Assembly: GCF_934307085.1 (NCBI RefSeq)
Contig: NZ_CAKRCF010000034.1
Location: 1 to 34,968, forward strand
Direction: 5' to 3'
DNA from: an uncultured Anaerobutyricum sp.
Lineage (GTDB): Bacteria > Bacillota > Clostridia > Lachnospirales > Lachnospiraceae
Length of the DNA stretch: 34,968 nt
Position numbers and translations under genes: made by a program. Positions 8,348 to 17,459 of the stretch are shown in pieces. Each line of letters starts with the position of its first letter. Positions within the stretch are counted from its first letter, which is position 1. Below the pieces are notes generated by a model that saw only the letters and a program-made list of their open reading frames with translations, was not told the DNA's origin and searched no databases.

Positions 8348-9004
8348 ATGAAGAAGATATTAGCACCGTCTATTTTATCTGCCGATTTTGCAAATCTGGG
8401 CAGAGATGTTCTAACAGCAATTGATGCCGGAGCAGAGTATGTGCATATTGATGTTATGGATGGAATGTTTGTTCCACAGATTTCTTTTGGAAATCCTGTA
8501 ATTAAGGCGCTTCGTCCATTGACAGATGTGACCTTTGATGCACATTTAATGATAGAAGATCCAGGTAGATATGTTGAAGATTTTGCAAAGGCCGGGGCAG
8601 ATATTATTACAGTGCATGCGGAAGCCTGCACACATCTTGACCGAGTAATTCATCAGATTAAGGATTGTGGCAAGAAGGCAGCAGTTGCGATTAATCCTGC
8701 TACACCGCTTTCTGTTATTGAGTATGTTTTACCAGAACTGGACATGGTATTAGTTATGACTGTAAATCCTGGCTTTGGAGGACAGAAGTACATTCCTTAT
8801 TGTGGCGAGAAAGTTCGTGCACTTCGTAAGATGATTACAGAGAAGAATCTTGATGTGGATATCCAGGTTGATGGTGGAGTGAAAGCTTCGAATATAGCAG
8901 AGATTGCAGAATGCGGGGCCAATATATTCGTATGTGGTTCTGCTGTATTTGAGGGAGACATCGAGAAAAATGTCACAGAGATTTTAGAGCAGATGAATAA
9001 ATAG
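8348..9004 (+). CDS. rpe: ribulose-phosphate 3-epimerase
   Basis: Interconverts ribulose-5-phosphate and xylulose-5-phosphate in the pentose phosphate pathway. The 218-residue TIM barrel has the family start KKILAPSILSADFANLG. Metal and catalytic residues are visible as His33 and Asp35 (YVHIDVMDG), His66 (FDAHLMIEDP) and the aspartate of VDGGVK, with the phosphate loop in NPGFGGQKY. The ribosome site AAGGAGGG lies 7-8 nt before the ATG. It stands alone here rather than in the frequent rsgA-rpe-thiamine kinase order. The spacing to mrp, with a promoter in between, argues for a separate transcript. Confidence 0.97.
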   Translation: MKKILAPSILSADFANLGRDVLTAIDAGAEYVHIDVMDGMFVPQISFGNPVIKALRPLTDVTFDAHLMIEDPGRYVEDFAKAGADIITVHAEACTHLDRVIHQIKDCGKKAAVAINPATPLSVIEYVLPELDMVLVMTVNPGFGGQKYIPYCGEKVRALRKMITEKNLDVDIQVDGGVKASNIAEIAECGANIFVCGSAVFEGDIEKNVTEILEQMNK

Positions 9005-9035
9005 TTCTAATTATTTAATGATCTAAAATGTGTAA

Positions 9036-9064
9036 TTGAAAGAATGTTCAGGATAGTATAGTAT
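9036..9064 (+). promoter_or_regulatory. candidate promoter for the mrp-ftsH-uvrC run
   Basis: TTGAAA (9036-9041) and TAGTAT (9059-9064) have a 17-nt spacer. The leader to mrp would be about 195 nt and contains a perfect 14-nt palindrome, TCAGTTAAAACTGA, at 9174-9187 that could be an operator or short hairpin. Confidence 0.4.
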
Positions 9065-9265
9065 TAATGATACAAGATGTAAGCAATATATATTTTATTT
9101 TAAATTTGAATAAGCAGTTACAGGTAATATACTTGTTCTGAAATTAAAAAGTTACAAATAATTAGGGGTAAATTCAGTTAAAACTGAGCAAGTAATTTCT
9201 AAAAAAATTGATAAAATTTTAATAGAGATTTCATAAAAAATTTAGTTAAATGAGAGGTAAATATT

Positions 9266-10096
9266 ATGAGCGATTGTACACATGATTGTAGTAGCTGTGG
9301 TGAAAGCTGTGCACAGAGAGAGTCTAAACCAGAAGATTTCCTTGTAAAGTTAAGTAAAGGAAGTTCTGTTAAGAAGGTTATCGGTGTTGTATCCGGTAAA
9401 GGTGGTGTAGGTAAGTCTATGGTAACTTCTCTTCTTGCAGCAGCTTCTATGAGAGAAGGATATAAAACGGCTATTTTAGATGGAGATATTACAGGTCCAT
9501 CTATTCCAAAGGCGTTTGGTCTTTCTATGAATCTTGTAGGTAATGCGGAAGGATTGATTTTGCCAGCGACAACAACTTGCGGAATCGACATTGTTTCTGT
9601 TAACTTAATGCTTGCCAATGAGACAGATCCTGTTATCTGGAGAGGTCCTGTGCTTGGTGGAGTGATCAAGCAGTTCTGGGGAGAGACATTATGGCAGAAT
9701 ATCGACTATATGTTTATCGATATGCCTCCAGGAACTGGTGATGTACCACTGACTATTTTCCAGTCTGTTCCGTTAGATGGTATTGTTATTGTATCTTCTC
9801 CACAGGAATTAGTTGGAATGATCGTGGAAAAAGCAGTTAACATGGCAAGAATGATGAATGTTCCGATTCTTGGTTTAGTAGAGAATATGAGTTATGTAGA
9901 GTGTCCTGACTGTGGAAAGCAGATTAAGGTATTCGGAGAAAGCCATATCGATGAGATTGCAGCAGAGTATAATGTACCTGTTCTGGCTAAGCTTCCAATG
10001 GACCCAACACTTGCCGCAGCCTGTGATGCAGGAAAAATTGAGTACGTTGAAAATAATTATATGAAAGATGCCATTGAGGTATTGAAGAAGTTATAA
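9266..10096 (+). CDS. mrp: Mrp/ApbC/NBP35-family iron-sulfur cluster carrier ATPase
   Basis: A cytosolic P-loop ATPase of the MinD/Mrp family that holds a [4Fe-4S] cluster and passes it to target enzymes. The 276-residue protein begins with a cysteine cluster (Cys4, 8, 11, 15: CTHDCSSCGESC). It then has the deviant Walker A GKGGVGKS (44-51), DGDITGPSIPKAFG, the Walker B-like FIDMPPGTGDVPLT, and a CPDC pair (about 213-216) that would ligate the bridging cluster. Start support is GAGAGGT. It is 23 nt ahead of ftsH. An Fe-S carrier fits a strict anaerobe with oxygen-labile enzymes such as the YjiM-like protein, but no direct link is shown. Confidence 0.95.
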   Translation: MSDCTHDCSSCGESCAQRESKPEDFLVKLSKGSSVKKVIGVVSGKGGVGKSMVTSLLAAASMREGYKTAILDGDITGPSIPKAFGLSMNLVGNAEGLILPATTTCGIDIVSVNLMLANETDPVIWRGPVLGGVIKQFWGETLWQNIDYMFIDMPPGTGDVPLTIFQSVPLDGIVIVSSPQELVGMIVEKAVNMARMMNVPILGLVENMSYVECPDCGKQIKVFGESHIDEIAAEYNVPVLAKLPMDPTLAAACDAGKIEYVENNYMKDAIEVLKKL

Positions 10097-10119
10097 TATG
10101 AAACGTCATGGAGGCGTAA

Positions 10120-12177
10120 ATGGACAATAAAAATAATCAAAATGACAATCCAAACAAAAAGAAGAACATAAAATCTGCAATTATTCTTCTGGTTGTTTGT
10201 CTTGGAATTACTGCTCTCTTTACTTCTGTGATGAGCCGTTATAAGAATGGTTCTCAGAAGAAGATTTCGTATAGTAAGTTTCTTACGATGTTAGATAAAG
10301 GAGAGATTAAAAAAGTACAGGTTGCAGATCGAAAAATTTATATTGAACCGAAGACACAGCAGAATCCGTTAATGAAAACAACATATTATACGGTTTCTAT
10401 GAATGATGCACTGTTGGTTAATCGTTTAAAAGAGGCGGAGGACAATAATAAGATCAGTTCTTATGAGCAGCAGGACAGCAGCAGTTCAAATGTACTTCTT
10501 TCTGTTCTGGTAAGTTATGTACTTCCGTTCGCATTGATTTATGCGATGATGTATTTTGTTATGCGTGGAATCGGCAAAGGCGGCGGAATGATGGGCAGCG
10601 TAGGAAAGAGTAATGCAAAGGTATATGTCGAGAAAAAGACAGGGGTTACTTTTGCAGATGTAGCCGGTCAGGATGAGGCAAAAGAAAGTCTTACTGAGAT
10701 GGTTGATTTCCTTCATAATCCTGGTAAATATATTGAGATTGGTGCAAGACTTCCAAAAGGTGCTTTGTTAGTAGGTCCTCCGGGAACAGGTAAAACTTTA
10801 CTTGCAAAAGCAGTTGCAGGTGAGGCAAATGTACCATTCTTCTCTTTGAGTGGTTCCGACTTCGTAGAGATGTTCGTCGGTGTCGGTGCATCCAGAGTTC
10901 GTGACTTGTTCAAGCAGGCACAGTCTATGGCACCATGTATCATTTTCATTGATGAGATTGATGCTATCGGTAAGAGTCGTGACAGCCGTTATGGTGGCGG
11001 TAACGATGAGCGTGAGCAGACTTTAAATGCATTGCTTGCAGAGATGGATGGCTTTGATTCTTCCAAAGGTCTTGTTATTTTAGCTGCGACAAACCGTCCA
11101 GAAGTATTGGATAAGGCACTCCTTAGACCAGGACGTTTTGACAGACGAGTTATCGTAGAACGCCCAGATTTAAAAGGACGTGTTGAGACGTTAAAAGTAC
11201 ATGCAAAGAATGTAAAAATGGATGAGACAGTTAACTTTGATGAGATTGCCCTCGCAACTTCCGGAGCCGTTGGATCAGATCTTGCCAATATGATTAACGA
11301 GGCGGCACTTGCAGCAGTTAAGGCAGGAAGAGAAGCAGTATCCCAGAAAGATCTGTTAGAAGCCGTGGAAGTTGTTATTGCCGGAAAGGAAAAGAAAGAT
11401 CGTATTCTCGGAGAAGAAGAGAAGAAAATTGTTGCTTATCACGAAGTTGGTCATGCAATGGCGATTGCGGTACAGAAGAATACAGAACCAGTACAGAAGA
11501 TTACGATTGTTCCAAGAACAATGGGAGCACTTGGTTATACTATGCAGGTTCCAGAAGAAGAAAAGTATCTTATGAGCAAGGAACAGATGCTTGGCGAATT
11601 AGTGACACTTTTTGGTGGTCGTGCAGCAGAAGAAGTTGTTTTTCATTCTGTTACAACAGGCGCTTCTAATGACATCGAACGTGCAACACAGATTGCAAGA
11701 GCGATGGTAACACAGTATGGTATGTCTGAGCGATTTGGTCTTATGGGTCTGGAATCTGTACAGAACCGTTATCTTGATGGACGTGCGGTAATGAATTGTT
11801 CTGATGCAACTGGTGCACTCATTGATGAAGAAGTAAAAGAAATGCTGAAAGTGGCTTATGATAAAGCAAAGAAGATTATCGAAGACCACAGAGAAATTAT
11901 GGATGAAATCGCAGCATTCCTGATTAAAAAAGAGACAATCACTGGTAAGGAATTTATGGAGATTTATAACAAGTCTTTGAAGAAAGATGAGCCAGAGGAT
12001 GATAATGTAGAACAGTTAGAAAGTGCTGAAGCAGAAAAGTCTGAGAAAAAATCAGAAATGACGGAAGATGCAGAGAAAACTGAGGTAAAGGCTGCCGAAG
12101 TTTCAGAAGTATCTGTGAAAGAAACAGCGGAAAATATAGAACAGAAAGACAGTGAGCAGACAAAACAGGAAGAGTAA
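10120..12177 (+). CDS. ftsH: ATP-dependent zinc metalloprotease FtsH
   Basis: Membrane-anchored AAA+ protease that degrades misfolded and regulatory membrane proteins. Two N-terminal membrane spans (about residues 19-38 and 125-148) flank an external domain. The ATPase has Walker A GPPGTGKT (219-226), Walker [10 protein letters not shown] (273-281) and the second region of homology [21 protein letters not shown]. The zinc site is HEVGH (441-445), with Asp518 in ASNDIERAT as third ligand. The 685-residue length is slightly above average because of a charged C-terminal tail rich in Glu and Lys (about 615-685). It lies in a tight run: 23 nt after mrp and 3 nt before uvrC. Confidence 0.98.
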   Translation: MDNKNNQNDNPNKKKNIKSAIILLVVCLGITALFTSVMSRYKNGSQKKISYSKFLTMLDKGEIKKVQVADRKIYIEPKTQQNPLMKTTYYTVSMNDALLVNRLKEAEDNNKISSYEQQDSSSSNVLLSVLVSYVLPFALIYAMMYFVMRGIGKGGGMMGSVGKSNAKVYVEKKTGVTFADVAGQDEAKESLTEMVDFLHNPGKYIEIGARLPKGALLVGPPGTGKTLLAKAVAGEANVPFFSLSGSDFVEMFVGVGASRVRDLFKQAQSMAPCIIFIDEIDAIGKSRDSRYGGGNDEREQTLNALLAEMDGFDSSKGLVILAATNRPEVLDKALLRPGRFDRRVIVERPDLKGRVETLKVHAKNVKMDETVNFDEIALATSGAVGSDLANMINEAALAAVKAGREAVSQKDLLEAVEVVIAGKEKKDRILGEEEKKIVAYHEVGHAMAIAVQKNTEPVQKITIVPRTMGALGYTMQVPEEEKYLMSKEQMLGELVTLFGGRAAEEVVFHSVTTGASNDIERATQIARAMVTQYGMSERFGLMGLESVQNRYLDGRAVMNCSDATGALIDEEVKEMLKVAYDKAKKIIEDHREIMDEIAAFLIKKETITGKEFMEIYNKSLKKDEPEDDNVEQLESAEAEKSEKKSEMTEDAEKTEVKAAEVSEVSVKETAENIEQKDSEQTKQEE

Positions 12178-12180
12178 ATT

Positions 12181-14070
12181 ATGTTTGATATTCAGGAAGA
12201 ACTGAAAAAACTCCCGGCGAAGCCGGGAGTATATCTGATGCATAACGCACAAGATGAGATTATCTATGTCGGTAAAGCACGAATCCTTAAAAATCGTGTG
12301 CGTCAGTATTTTCAGAGCAGTTATAATAAGAGTGTAAAAATCCAGCATATGGTTTCTCACATCGCTTATTTTGAATATATTATCACAGACTCAGAACTTG
12401 AAGCTCTGGTTTTGGAATGTAATCTGATTAAAGAACACCGTCCACATTATAATACGATGCTTAAGGATGATAAAAGTTATCCTTATATCCGTGTTACGGT
12501 ACAGGAAGATTATCCAAGAATTTTATTCTGCCGTCAGGTGAAAAGAGATAAATCGAAATATTTCGGTCCGTATACAAGTGCAGGAGCGGTAAAAGACACA
12601 ATTGAACTAATGAGAAAAGTATACAAAATACGGAGTTGTAGCCGGTCTTTGCCTAAAGAGATAGGGAAGGGCCGGCCTTGTCTTTATCATCAGATAAATC
12701 AGTGTGATGCACCATGTCAGAATTATATTTCAAAAGAAGAGTATCGCGTTCATGTGGATAAAGCATTAAAGTTTTTAAATGGCGATGAGAAAGAGATTAT
12801 TATCAATCTAGAAGAAAAAATGAAGAAGGCTGCAGCAGAACTTGAGTTTGAGCAGGCAGCAGAGTACCGTGACTTAATTGAAAATGTAAAACGAATCGGT
12901 GAGAAACAGAAAATCAATGATACCGGTGGGGATGACAGAGATATTATCGCTCTTGCAAAAGCAGGAGATGAGGCAGTTGTTGCTATTTTCTTTATTCGAA
13001 GCGGGAAACTTCTCGGAAGAGACCATTTTCATATGACGGGAATTGGGGATAGTGAGAAGCAGGAGATTTTAACGGATTTCATTAAGCAGTTTTATATCGG
13101 TACACCGTTTATTCCGAAAGAAATTTTAACACAAGAAGAAATTCTTGACCGAGAGATTCTTGAGAAATGGCTTTCGGATAAACGAGGAGCAAAGGTAACA
13201 TTCGCCACTCCAAAGCGTGGAAGTAAGCATCAGATGATGGAACTTGCCCGGAAGAATGCGCAGAATGTACTTGTGCAAGACAGCGAAAAACTTAAGAGAG
13301 AAGAACACAGAACAGTCGGTGCAGTACATGAGTTGGAACAGATTCTTGGAATTAAGAATTTAAAACGCATGGAAGCCTTTGATATTTCCAATACAAATGG
13401 ATACGAGAATGTTGCGTCAATGGTTGTTTTCGAAAATGGAAAAGCAAAAAGAAGTGACTATCGTAAATTTAAAATAAAGACGGTCGCTGGCCCAGATGAT
13501 TATCATTGTATGGAAGAGGCTTTAGAGAGAAGATTTTCCCATGGAATGAGAGAACAGAAAGAAAGGGAGGAAGAGGGGAAGGATATATCACTTGGAAGCT
13601 TTACCCGTTTTCCAGATATTCTTATGATGGATGGAGGAAAAGGGCAGGTTAATATTGCGGTAGAAGTTCTCAAAAAGCTAGGGCTGAATATTCCAGTCTG
13701 CGGTATGGTAAAGGATGATTTCCACCGTACAAGAGGGTTGTATTATCAGAATGAGATTATTGACTTTCCGAAAAATTCCGAAGCATTTCGTATGGTAACT
13801 CGCCTGCAAGATGAGGCGCACCGTTTTGCAATCACATACCATAAAGCACTTCGTGGAAAACAGCAGGTACATTCGGTACTTGATGATATTAAGGGTATCG
13901 GTCCAGCACGAAGAAAAAGTCTAATGAAGCATTTTAAGGATATCGGAAAAATAAAAGAAGCTTCTGTGACAGAGCTTTGTGAAATAGACGGAATTACGGA
14001 AAATGTAGCCGAAGAAATTTATCGCTTTTTTCATACGGATACTTCTAAAAAAAATGGGGATGTGGTATGA
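12181..14070 (+). CDS. uvrC: UvrABC system protein C (excinuclease)
   Basis: Makes both incisions in nucleotide excision repair. The 629-residue protein shows the GIY-YIG nuclease for the 3' cut ([20 protein letters not shown], about 15-34), a UVR motif binding UvrB ([18 protein letters not shown], about 215-232), and the RNase H-like nuclease for the 5' cut ([33 protein letters not shown]). Tandem helix-hairpin-helix motifs sit at the C terminus ([32 protein letters not shown]). It begins 3 nt after the ftsH stop, so translation is probably coupled. An unusually short frame, MITVLV-stop, overlaps its stop as ATGA and is not considered a gene. Confidence 0.97.
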   Translation: MFDIQEELKKLPAKPGVYLMHNAQDEIIYVGKARILKNRVRQYFQSSYNKSVKIQHMVSHIAYFEYIITDSELEALVLECNLIKEHRPHYNTMLKDDKSYPYIRVTVQEDYPRILFCRQVKRDKSKYFGPYTSAGAVKDTIELMRKVYKIRSCSRSLPKEIGKGRPCLYHQINQCDAPCQNYISKEEYRVHVDKALKFLNGDEKEIIINLEEKMKKAAAELEFEQAAEYRDLIENVKRIGEKQKINDTGGDDRDIIALAKAGDEAVVAIFFIRSGKLLGRDHFHMTGIGDSEKQEILTDFIKQFYIGTPFIPKEILTQEEILDREILEKWLSDKRGAKVTFATPKRGSKHQMMELARKNAQNVLVQDSEKLKREEHRTVGAVHELEQILGIKNLKRMEAFDISNTNGYENVASMVVFENGKAKRSDYRKFKIKTVAGPDDYHCMEEALERRFSHGMREQKEREEEGKDISLGSFTRFPDILMMDGGKGQVNIAVEVLKKLGLNIPVCGMVKDDFHRTRGLYYQNEIIDFPKNSEAFRMVTRLQDEAHRFAITYHKALRGKQQVHSVLDDIKGIGPARRKSLMKHFKDIGKIKEASVTELCEIDGITENVAEEIYRFFHTDTSKKNGDVV

Positions 14071-14074
14071 TAAC

Positions 14075-14103
14075 TGTATTAGTGTAAATACTGATATTAT
14101 AAT
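14075..14103 (+). promoter_or_regulatory. candidate promoter for hprK
   Basis: A perfect -10 TATAAT at 14098-14103 lies 17 nt downstream of a weak -35, TGTATT (14075-14080). It would start transcription ahead of the inverted-repeat-bounded spacer before hprK and decouple hprK from uvrC. Confidence 0.35.
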
Positions 14104-14107
14104 ACTA

Positions 14108-14294
14108 ACGTAAAGTTTACAAAGCTACGCACAGAGCAGTAGGCCGGATGTCAGGTGGTTTATGTACGAACCGAAGAATATGAGACTTATAATAAAGAGT
14201 AATAACAATGAAAGGTAGCGGGACAGTAGTGGCAACAGGCGATTTATATGTGAGCTTTGTTATGTAGTTTGTAAATGGGACAAACTTTATGACG
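14108..14294. repeat. possible small element with imperfect terminal inverted repeats
   Basis: The spacer between uvrC and hprK begins with a segment containing TAAAGTTT and ACAAAGCTAC, and ends with GTAGTTTGT and AAACTTTATGACG, which are roughly inverted copies. Its middle is richer in GC than the neighbouring gaps and holds a small GGTT-AACC hairpin. It may be a decayed MITE or a leader RNA. The repeat is imperfect, with a 9-nt offset, so the call is tentative. Confidence 0.3.
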
Positions 14295-14320
14295 AAAAAG
14301 AGGATAATACGGAGGAGCAT

Positions 14321-15265
14321 ATGTACAAAGTAAAACTTACAGAATTTGTGAAAAAGATGGAACTGAAAAGTCTTTTACCAGATATTGATACAGACAATAT
14401 TATGATTGAACAGTCTGCGGTAAACCGTCTTGCATTACAGCTTGCAGGTTTTTTTGAACATTTTGATTCAGAAAGAATTCAGGTAATCGGTAATGTTGAG
14501 GCAGCATATATGAAGCAGCTTGCACCAGAATCTATCCCACCTCTTTGCGAGAAAATTTTTAGCTTTAATATTCCATGTCTTGTATTTTGCCGAGGATTAG
14601 AGCCGTCAGCAGAGATGCTTGATACGGCTGAGAAAAATGGTGTTCCAATCTTTACAACAGAGATGACAACTTCAGATTTTATTGCAAACTCTGTACGTTG
14701 GCTGAGTGAGGAACTTGCTCCACGTATTTCCATTCATGGTGTTTTAGTTGATGTATATGGCGAAGGTGTTTTAATTATGGGTGAGAGTGGAATTGGAAAG
14801 AGTGAGGCTGCCCTTGAATTAATTCACCGCGGACACCGTCTTGTATCCGATGATGTTGTTGAGATTCGTAAAATCAGTGATGACACTCTTATGGGAACCT
14901 CACCTGATATTACAAGACATTTCATTGAACTTCGTGGTATAGGTATTGTTGATGTAAAGACATTATTCGGTGTGGAGAGTGTAATGTATAACCAGACAAT
15001 TGATATGGTTATCCGTTTAGAAGATTGGAACAGAGAAGCAAATTATGACAGACTTGGTCTTGATGAAGATTATATCGAATTCCTTGGTAATAAGGTTGTC
15101 TGCTACTCTATTCCTATTCGCCCAGGTCGTAACCTTGCGGTTATCGTAGAGTCTGCAGCAATTAACTATCGTGCAAAGAAGATGGGTTATAATGCAGCAC
15201 AGGAACTTTATAATCGTGTAACGGGAAGTCTTTCTGCAAATACAGAGGAAAAGAAAGAACAGTAA
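14321..15265 (+). CDS. hprK: HPr kinase/phosphorylase
   Basis: Bifunctional sensor of glycolytic state that phosphorylates Ser46 of HPr and Crh with ATP or pyrophosphate, and removes it when phosphate is high; phosphorylated HPr/Crh then works with CcpA in catabolite control. The 314-residue length is standard. The N-terminal domain (1-130) precedes the catalytic P-loop GESGIGKS (154-161), followed by HRGHRLVSDDVVEI and the HprK signature ELRGIGIVDVKTLFG. The ribosome site GGAGGAG is optimal. A terminator at 15490 separates it from murB, yet its likely substrate, the Crh-like protein with Ser46, is encoded 3.2 kb downstream. Confidence 0.97.
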   Translation: MYKVKLTEFVKKMELKSLLPDIDTDNIMIEQSAVNRLALQLAGFFEHFDSERIQVIGNVEAAYMKQLAPESIPPLCEKIFSFNIPCLVFCRGLEPSAEMLDTAEKNGVPIFTTEMTTSDFIANSVRWLSEELAPRISIHGVLVDVYGEGVLIMGESGIGKSEAALELIHRGHRLVSDDVVEIRKISDDTLMGTSPDITRHFIELRGIGIVDVKTLFGVESVMYNQTIDMVIRLEDWNREANYDRLGLDEDYIEFLGNKVVCYSIPIRPGRNLAVIVESAAINYRAKKMGYNAAQELYNRVTGSLSANTEEKKEQ

Positions 15266-15285
15266 TTAAAGTTTGAAAAAAGAGC

Positions 15286-15370
15286 CAGAGTGTATTTGAA
15301 AAATTTAAAAGTAATCCGATGTTCTAATTTGTGGTATATTTTGTGGAAAATATTTTTCAGATACACTCTG
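15286..15370. repeat. inverted repeat, copy 1 of a dispersed hairpin family
   Basis: The left arm 15286-15304 (CAGAGTGTATTTGAAAAAT) and right arm 15352-15370 match as inverted repeats at 18 of 19 positions around a 47-nt AT-rich loop. The arm resembles those at 22487 and 30522. It lies in the gap after hprK and before the hprK terminator. Confidence 0.75.
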
Positions 15371-15489
15371 ATTAGGGGTGAGTAATTTTTTGTTTGGAGA
15401 TTTCTGACAAAAAGTGTGTATGAAACTTTTTTGTGCAATAAACGTTCTGGGGAATAACAAAAATATTAGCTTTTTTTGGCATTTTATCT

Positions 15490-15518
15490 AAAGGGAGCGG
15501 AAAAGCTCCCTTTTATTT
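15490..15518 (+). terminator. rho-independent terminator after hprK
   Basis: AAAGGGAGC (15490-15498), a GGAAAA loop and GCTCCCTTT (15505-15513) form a GC-rich 9-bp stem followed by a T-rich tail. It separates hprK from the murB operon. Confidence 0.85.
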
Positions 15519-15533
15519 TGTGTTTTTTCCACA

Positions 15534-15562
15534 TTGTACTTCCCCACGTTTTAGAGTATCAT
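15534..15562 (+). promoter_or_regulatory. promoter for the murB-rapZ-whiA-crh operon
   Basis: TTGTAC (15534-15539) and TATCAT (15557-15562) are spaced by 17 nt directly after the hprK terminator and about 70 nt before the murB ribosome site. Confidence 0.5.
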
Positions 15563-15637
15563 ATAGTATGTATCTAAATATGGGATGCAACTATATAGTT
15601 GTTTTAAATGTTTTAGATGAGATATATAGGAGATATT

Positions 15638-16567
15638 ATGAATAAGGAATTCCTTCAGAATTTGAGAGAGCAGATTAAATCAGGAACAGTAACAGAGCAG
15701 GAACCGATGAATAAGCACACGAGTTTTGCCATTGGAGGTCCGGCAGACGTTTTTGTTCAGCCGGCAACAAGGGAAGAAATCAAAAGTGCGGTTTATTGTG
15801 CTAAAGAAGCGGGGATTCCTTTTTTTGTTATAGGTAATGGAAGTAATCTGCTGGTATCAGACGAAGGTTTTCGTGGAATGATTATCCAGATAGGTAAGAA
15901 CTTCCAGGAAATTTCTGTGAAGGATACAATCATTGAAGTGCAGGCGGGAGCTTTGCTTAGCAGAACAGCCAGAGCTGCATGGAATGCCGGTCTTACCGGT
16001 TTTGAATTTGCAGCAGGAATCCCAGGCTCCATAGGTGGAGCAGTTGCCATGAATGCAGGAGCATATGGCGGAGAAGTAAAAGATGTTCTTCTTGATGCGG
16101 AAGTATTGACGCAGGGGGGAGAATTTCTTACATTGACGGGAGAGGAATTAGATTTATCATACCGTCATAGTTGCATTTTTGAGAAAAACTACATTGTCTT
16201 GTCAGCACGTTTTTCATTTGAAAAAGGTGAGTCCGATAAGATTAAGGCACGAATGGATGAACTAGCCAAAGCTAGAAGAGAGAAACAACCTTTAGAGTTT
16301 CCAAGTGCAGGAAGTACTTTTAAGAGACCAGAAGGTTATTTCGCAGGAAAGTTAATTCAAGATGCTGGATTAAAGGGCTATACTGTAGGGGGTGCACAGG
16401 TATCCGAGAAACATAGCGGATTTGTGATTAACCGTGGTGGTGCGACAGCAGAAGAGGTAGCTTTCTTAATAAAACAGGTACAGAAAAAAGTAATGAAACA
16501 GTTTAATGTTATGATGCAGCCGGAAGTTCGTTTTGTCGGATTTGCGGATACAGAGGTGAGAGAGTGA
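15638..16567 (+). CDS. murB: UDP-N-acetylenolpyruvoylglucosamine reductase
   Basis: FAD-dependent NADPH reductase that completes UDP-MurNAc synthesis for peptidoglycan. The 309-residue, type II MurB length fits. FAD-binding elements include NKHTSFAIGGPADVF, VIGNGSNLLVSDEGFRG and FAAGIPGSIGGAVAMNAGAYGG. The C-terminal active-site serine lies in FPSAGSTFKRP, followed by AGKLIQDAGLKGYTVGGAQVS. Start: a frame opens at 15617, but its ATAGGAGATATT is the ribosome site for the ATG at 15638. The stop TGA overlaps the GTG start of rapZ by 4 nt, implying translational coupling. It supplies the step after MurA, which is encoded at 32.1 kb in this window. Confidence 0.96.
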   Translation: MNKEFLQNLREQIKSGTVTEQEPMNKHTSFAIGGPADVFVQPATREEIKSAVYCAKEAGIPFFVIGNGSNLLVSDEGFRGMIIQIGKNFQEISVKDTIIEVQAGALLSRTARAAWNAGLTGFEFAAGIPGSIGGAVAMNAGAYGGEVKDVLLDAEVLTQGGEFLTLTGEELDLSYRHSCIFEKNYIVLSARFSFEKGESDKIKARMDELAKARREKQPLEFPSAGSTFKRPEGYFAGKLIQDAGLKGYTVGGAQVSEKHSGFVINRGGATAEEVAFLIKQVQKKVMKQFNVMMQPEVRFVGFADTEVRE

Positions 16568-17439
16568 GATTTGTAATAGTTTCCGGCATGTCTGGTGCGG
16601 GAAAGAGTACCGCTTTAAAGGTTCTTGAGGACTTTGGATTCTTCTGTGTGGACAATTTGCCAGTTGCATTATTGCCGAATTTCGGAGAGATTGCTTCTGA
16701 CAGACAGACTGAAGTAGACAAAGTGGCAGTAGGAGTTGATATCCGTAACGGAGAGCAGCTTACCAGATTAAATAGCCAGTTAGAAATCTTGTGTGAACTG
16801 GGAATAGAATATGAGATTCTGTTTTTAGATGCAGAAGACGAGACTCTTGTCAAGCGATATAAAGAGACAAGAAGAAACCATCCGCTCGCAAAGGAGGATC
16901 GCATAGAAACGGGAATTGCCAGAGAGCGTGAGATGATTTCTTTTATCAGGGAAAGGGCAGATTATATTATTGATACAACAACTCTTCTTACCAGAGAATT
17001 ACGACAGGAAGTGGAGAAAATCTTTGTAGGGAATGAGGACTATGGTAACTTTATTATTACGGTACTCTCCTTTGGATTTAAATATGGAATCCCTTCAGAT
17101 GCAGATTTGGTATTTGATGTGCGTTTTCTCCCGAATCCTTATTATGAGCAGGCATTGCGTCCGCTCACAGGTAATGACCGTTCCATTCAGGAGTATGTCA
17201 TGAAGAATGGCGATGGTCGTAAGTTTCTTGATAAGTTAGAAGATTTGATGAAGTTTCTTATCCCACGTTATCTCGACGAGGGAAAGAACAGCCTTGTTAT
17301 TGGCATCGGCTGTACCGGTGGCAAGCATCGTTCCGTTACGATAGCGAACGGGCTTTATGCAAGACTGAAAAAGCTTCCTTATACCGTTCGTATGGAACAT
17401 CGGGATATTGAAAAAGATGCCCGGACAAAAGGAAAGTAA
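16564..17439 (+). CDS. rapZ: RapZ/YvcJ nucleotide-binding adapter protein
   Basis: A 291-residue P-loop protein. In E. coli RapZ presents the GlmZ RNA to RNase E to control glucosamine-6-phosphate synthase; in Bacillus the homologue YvcJ binds GTP and affects competence. GMSGAGKS lies at 8-15. The C-terminal half has the conserved DVRFLPNPYYEQALRPLTG and GCTGGKHRSVTIAN. Translation starts at a GTG whose first bases overlap the murB stop (GTGA), so it depends on murB translation. The neighbourhood of cell-wall genes and whiA is the conserved setting of this family. In Firmicutes the precise molecular role is less settled than in enterobacteria. Confidence 0.95.
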   Translation: MRFVIVSGMSGAGKSTALKVLEDFGFFCVDNLPVALLPNFGEIASDRQTEVDKVAVGVDIRNGEQLTRLNSQLEILCELGIEYEILFLDAEDETLVKRYKETRRNHPLAKEDRIETGIAREREMISFIRERADYIIDTTTLLTRELRQEVEKIFVGNEDYGNFIITVLSFGFKYGIPSDADLVFDVRFLPNPYYEQALRPLTGNDRSIQEYVMKNGDGRKFLDKLEDLMKFLIPRYLDEGKNSLVIGIGCTGGKHRSVTIANGLYARLKKLPYTVRMEHRDIEKDARTKGK

Positions 17440-17459
17440 TTGATGGAAGGAGATAGAAG

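Noticed and set aside
9199..9669. 156-residue minus-strand ORF over mrp
   Set aside because: Antisense to the Mrp P-loop region, no ribosome site, and a low-complexity tail.
14117..14320. 67-residue minus-strand ORF across the uvrC-hprK gap
   Set aside because: It starts at the hprK ribosome site on the opposite strand, has no ribosome site of its own, and resembles random translation.
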